From Gonapodya prolifera JEL478 (Eukaryota; Monoblepharomycota; Monoblepharidomycetes; Monoblepharidales; Gonapodyaceae): a stretch of 64,000 nucleotides of DNA. The stretch lies in the NCBI GenBank assembly GCA_001574975.1, contig KQ965775.1:264333-328332 (forward strand), written 5' to 3'. Below, piece after piece: positions 61,255-64,000 of the stretch; position 1 is the stretch's first letter; each line of letters starts with the position of its first letter. Both the position numbers and the translations under genes were made by a program. The notes below the pieces were generated by a model. That model was not told the DNA's origin, ran no database searches, and saw only the letters and a list, made by a program, of their open reading frames with translations.

Positions 61255-61574
61255 ATGACTGACAAACTGAAACCCTCTGAATTTAAAATAAGCATTGAAG
61301 TCTTGAAGGAGCAGAAGGAGTACTGGGCGTGGGCAAAAAGGGCTAGGTTCTATCTCAGAACTGTGCCTGATGCCCTGGACATTTTGGAAGGAAGGAAGGA
61401 ATGTCCTGCTGACACGTCAGAGGACAGGGACGCAAGGGAGAGGTGGATACAGAGCTGATGGCTGCTCTGGCAGGAGAAGTGAGTGATGATGTTTTGAAAA
61501 AGGTGGAAGAGGCAGGAACAGCAGCAGAAATGTGGACACTCATCAAGGAGAAGATGAACAAGCACACACTTGGG
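61255..61574 (+). pseudogene. Copia-type gag fragment, frameshifted and truncated
   Basis: ATG 61255 starts MTDKLKPSEFKISIEVLKEQ and YWAWAKRARFYLRTV, the N-terminal layout of Copia-type Gag. After RERW (about 61445) the frame shifts by one base and continues TELMAALAGEVSDDVLKKVE and AAEMWTLIKEKMNKHTLG. It is cut off at 61574 where the hAT terminus begins. No protease, integrase or reverse transcriptase follows in the window. Confidence 0.6.
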
Positions 61575-63597
61575 TAGTGTTCCGACTTGCCGAGCCAAGC
61601 CAAGTCTGGAGTAGGCTTGGCTCGGACTCGGACTCGGACATATTGGACCCGGCTCGGACTTGTACTTGTCTGGCCTGACCCGGCTTGGACTCGTACTTGT
61701 CTGGCCTGACCCGGCTCGGACTCGGACTTGTCTCCCTGACCCGGCTCGGACTCAGACCCAGCTTGGTTTCATTTTTGTTTGATAAAGACAATGTAGATTT
61801 TAAATAAGTAGATCTCAATTTCACAATTTTCTATTCCACCACAATCTTAAACACATTACTTTTCTAATTGTGCCCACACTCATTGCCCCCCTCCTCCTCG
61901 TCACCAACTCCCCACCTCCTGAAAACTCCCGTTCCACTGCCACACTTGATCCCAAGATGGTGAGGTAGTCCCGTGCGACCCGAGTGAGCCTCGGATAGTG
62001 TGGCGCGTTTATCTATAGTGAAGTGTTAGTGCGACTGAACAAAGCCAAGAACCAAACCTGCAGCACTCACCTTCCACCACTCCAAGGGATCCATTGTGTA
62101 CAGCTGCACTCCCTCTGAAAGGTATTGGGACAGCTCGTCGCTGTCTCCAACCCTTGTCTGCATGGTCCCACTGTCCATCATATGCTGGAGGAACTCATCC
62201 TCCAGTTCCATTGTTTCATCCTGCTGCACCCTCCCTTCCTCTTCCGACGCCTCTCCCTCTCCCAAATACTCACAAAACACACCCGTTACCTGGTTCATCG
62301 CCTGCTCCACCCATTCCTCCTCCCACTTGTGCCTCTCAAAGTATGACATCTTGATGCGGGGGTCCAGCACTAATATAAAACGACAATCAATGTTAATATT
62401 AGTGGTTTCCAACATCGATTGCAGCAATCAATGCTTGAATTCCACCCAAAAATGCAATCATGCACTTACCCATTCCGACCACATAACATGCACTGTCCCG
62501 AGCTGCATAGTACTCCCGCAGCTTTCCGAATGCCGCGTCCCTTGCTTCCTGCGTCAAGTCGTTGCTGAACGATTCCAGCTTATCCATTAGGAAGTTGAAG
62601 ATGGGGATGACAGACCCCAATGTTGGTCGCTTGGCTGTGGAAATATTGTCAGTCGCGGTTGAGAAAGGCTATAAGGCAATAAAAGCAAGTGGTAAAAACC
62701 AACAATCAACCAAAAAAGACTCTGAACTGGTCACACTACCACTCACTTTGAGTAGGTCCATCACATCCTTCAGCAGTTCCACTCGTCCTCTGAGATCCTG
62801 AATCTCATGAGCCCTGCATCCGCACTGACAATGCTCCTGAGGGCCTGGGACCAGTCAATTTGATGTGTGTGCATTGAAGAAAAAGAGACTGTGGTCAGGC
62901 TCAACTACTCAAAGACCAATCGCCCACAACCAAACTCACCTCTTTCAATTTTAATGCCCTTTCCAACATTGCATATGTCGAATTCCATTGTGTCCTCATG
63001 TCCCGAATTAATTCCAGGCGAGGAATCCCCTCGACGTTGCAGTATCCTGCAAGTCATTGGCGGCGCTGCGGTGAGGCTTGGATTGCATTCACAAGACCTC
63101 ACAACTGCTAAATGTATTTATTAGAGTGTACTCTGCAATAAAACGCAGTCAAATCACTTACCTTTGCAATTGCACCAACCCCTGCCAAATCCACTCCGTC
63201 TTAGTCCCCATTGTTGTCCGATTCCCATGTAGACCCACCACCAAACGTCTTGATTGCTGCTTGTGCCGCGATATTGATGGCATGGGCGACGCATCCGATG
63301 TGGTTCTCAGTGGAGAACTTGAGGTCCTTCTCAGTGCATGCCTTTAGTAAGGCCTCCACCATTGTCTTGTTGTTGACGGCACCATCAGTGGTGATACCGA
63401 GGAACTAAAACCAGGTTAGATTGTATTGTGATGGCAAAAACTAACTACAATCACTCACCTTCGATGAGGCCCCCATCCTGTCCAATGCATCCATCAATAC
63501 CTCTGCGAGCCGCTCTCCAGTGTGCGAACCTTCTAGACTCACAAAGTCTAGAAGGACTCCTTGGAGAGTCCATTGCGCATTGATCCAGTGCACAGTG
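61575..63597 (-). mobile_element. hAT transposon with multi-exon transposase, interrupted
   Basis: The left terminus TAGTGTTCCGACTTGCC is followed by subterminal repeats of GGCTCGGACT-like units (about 61590-61765). The minus strand encodes a hAT transposase with GT-AG introns: HTVHWINAQWTLQGVLLDFV and LEGSHTGERLAEVLMDALDR (63.6-63.47 kb), FLGITTDGAVNNKTMVEALL and HIGCVAHAINIAAQAAIK (63.4-63.2 kb), IPIFNFLMDKLESFSNDLTQ and LREYYAARDSACYVVGMG (62.6-62.5 kb), LDPRIKMSYFERHKWEEEWV, MDPLEWWK, then the C-terminal dimerisation region INAPHYPRLTRVARDYLTIL and EREFSGGGELVTRRRGAMS (about 61.99-61.86 kb). The C-terminal half looks intact. The conserved HTVHWIN motif abuts base 63598, where a small LTR element begins, so the N-terminal part is separated or lost. 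Confidence 0.75.
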
Positions 63598-63951
63598 TGT
63601 TAAGGATAAATAGAAATCCAACACTCTGCTCCTGTACAGGTTTTTGCCTCTGTAGCTCAATAGGTTATGAGCCCGTCTCGCAATCCCCAAGCTGTGGGTT
63701 CGAATCCATGGCGGAGCAAAATACCAGAAATTTCTAAGAAGCACGTGGCAAAGTAAAAACGCTGAGGATTGAGTCCAAAGCATTAGGCTCTTAAAATGAT
63801 CAGTTTCCTGAGCCTAGCAACTCTGAAGAAGCTCTGATAAAAGAAGGCAGAGATGTTGTCTTCAGGGGGAGTGTTAAGGATAAATAGAAATCCAACACTC
63901 TGCTCCTGTACAGGTTTTTGCCTCTGTAGCTCAATAGGTTATGAGCCCGTC
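63598..63951 (+). mobile_element. Tiny LTR element (TRIM-like), two identical 80-base repeats
   Basis: 63598-63677 and 63872-63951 are identical over 80 bases, 274 apart. Each starts TGTTAAGGATAAATAG and contains GTAGCTCA followed by ATAGGTTATGAGCCCGTC. If the LTR is TG...CA it is 62 bases (63598-63659 and 63872-63933) and the last 18 bases are the primer-binding site. A polypurine tract TTCAGGGGGAG (63861-63871) directly precedes the second copy, as expected for a 3' LTR. The internal part has no coding capacity. Because the second copy is also followed by a primer-binding site, a tandem LTR-internal-LTR-internal arrangement continuing beyond the window is possible. Confidence 0.6.
63646..63717 (+). 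other. tRNA-like segment with A-box and B-box
   Basis: TAGCTCAATAGG (63653-63664) fits the RNA polymerase III A-box with one mismatch, and GGTTCGAATCC (63697-63707) is a perfect B-box. GCTC...GAGC can form a D stem. The anticodon and T stems do not pair, so it is not a functional tRNA gene. It may be a tRNA-derived (SINE-like) remnant inside the small LTR element. Confidence 0.4.
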
Positions 63952-64000
63952 AGCTTGAGGACTTGTTGGACAACTGTTTCTGACAATAAGTGGTGCACGA

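Noticed and set aside
63646-63717. Functional tRNA gene
   Set aside because: A-box, B-box and D stem are present, but the anticodon stem (CCCGT against TCCCC) and T stem (GTGGG against CCATG) do not pair, and the acceptor ends do not match.
1-64000. CRISPR array, bacterial operon or prophage
   Set aside because: No regularly spaced repeats of that type. Spliced eukaryotic genes and eukaryotic transposons occupy the window throughout.

Overview
This window is nuclear DNA from a eukaryote that builds motile flagella. Nearly every gene is split by short GT-AG introns (mostly 40-80 bases). Three genes encode axoneme or basal-body parts (CFAP57, an outer-arm dynein heavy chain, BBOF1), next to ordinary eukaryotic genes (exportin-T, BABAM2/BRE, UVRAG, POLD4, INTS3). 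Compact introns, a proline/glutamine-rich four-span membrane protein, Copia, hAT and piggyBac-like elements, and patchy CpG loss would fit a zoosporic (chytrid-type) fungus or a related flagellated opisthokont. The phylum is an inference; the sequence does not prove it. All calls come from reading translations by eye.

Layout. 1-9.96 kb is gene-dense: exportin-T (minus, runs off the left edge), a MARVEL-like membrane protein (minus), a coiled-coil protein (plus) and CFAP57 (plus). 10-18.5 kb is AT-rich and transposon-rich: a piggyBac-like MITE with TTAA flanks, a decayed hAT element and a proline-coding minisatellite. 19.0-23.0 kb holds a P-type cation ATPase that has lost its actuator domain and carries frameshifts, so it is read as a pseudogene. 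23.3-38.6 kb is one complete axonemal dynein heavy chain (DNAH5/DNAH8 type). 38.9-41.5 kb is non-coding with a second TTAA-flanked MITE. 41.5-53 kb is gene-dense again: two unrecognised genes, BBOF1 and BABAM2 (all minus), an F-box/ankyrin relic (plus), UVRAG (minus) and POLD4 (plus). INTS3 runs 52.8-57.4 kb. 57.4-64 kb is repeat territory with a nested stack: a Copia-type LTR plus gag, interrupted by a hAT element, itself interrupted by a tiny LTR element.

The genes do not form an operon. The recurring theme is the flagellum: the dynein is an outer-arm motor, CFAP57 belongs to inner-arm/regulatory machinery, and BBOF1 belongs to basal bodies and axonemes. The strongest large-scale pattern is an alternation of CpG-rich and CpG-depleted blocks whose borders fall inside CFAP57, the dynein and INTS3, with the 5' part of each gene CpG-rich and the 3' part CpG-poor. 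That looks like the footprint of cytosine methylation spreading from repeat-rich DNA. Other items worth a second look are an 18-base intron-like gap inside the ATPase catalytic motif, primer-binding sites matching a tRNA-Met anticodon arm, an LTR promoter with five AP-1/Gcn4 cores, and a duplication in a transposase that copies a 3' splice site.
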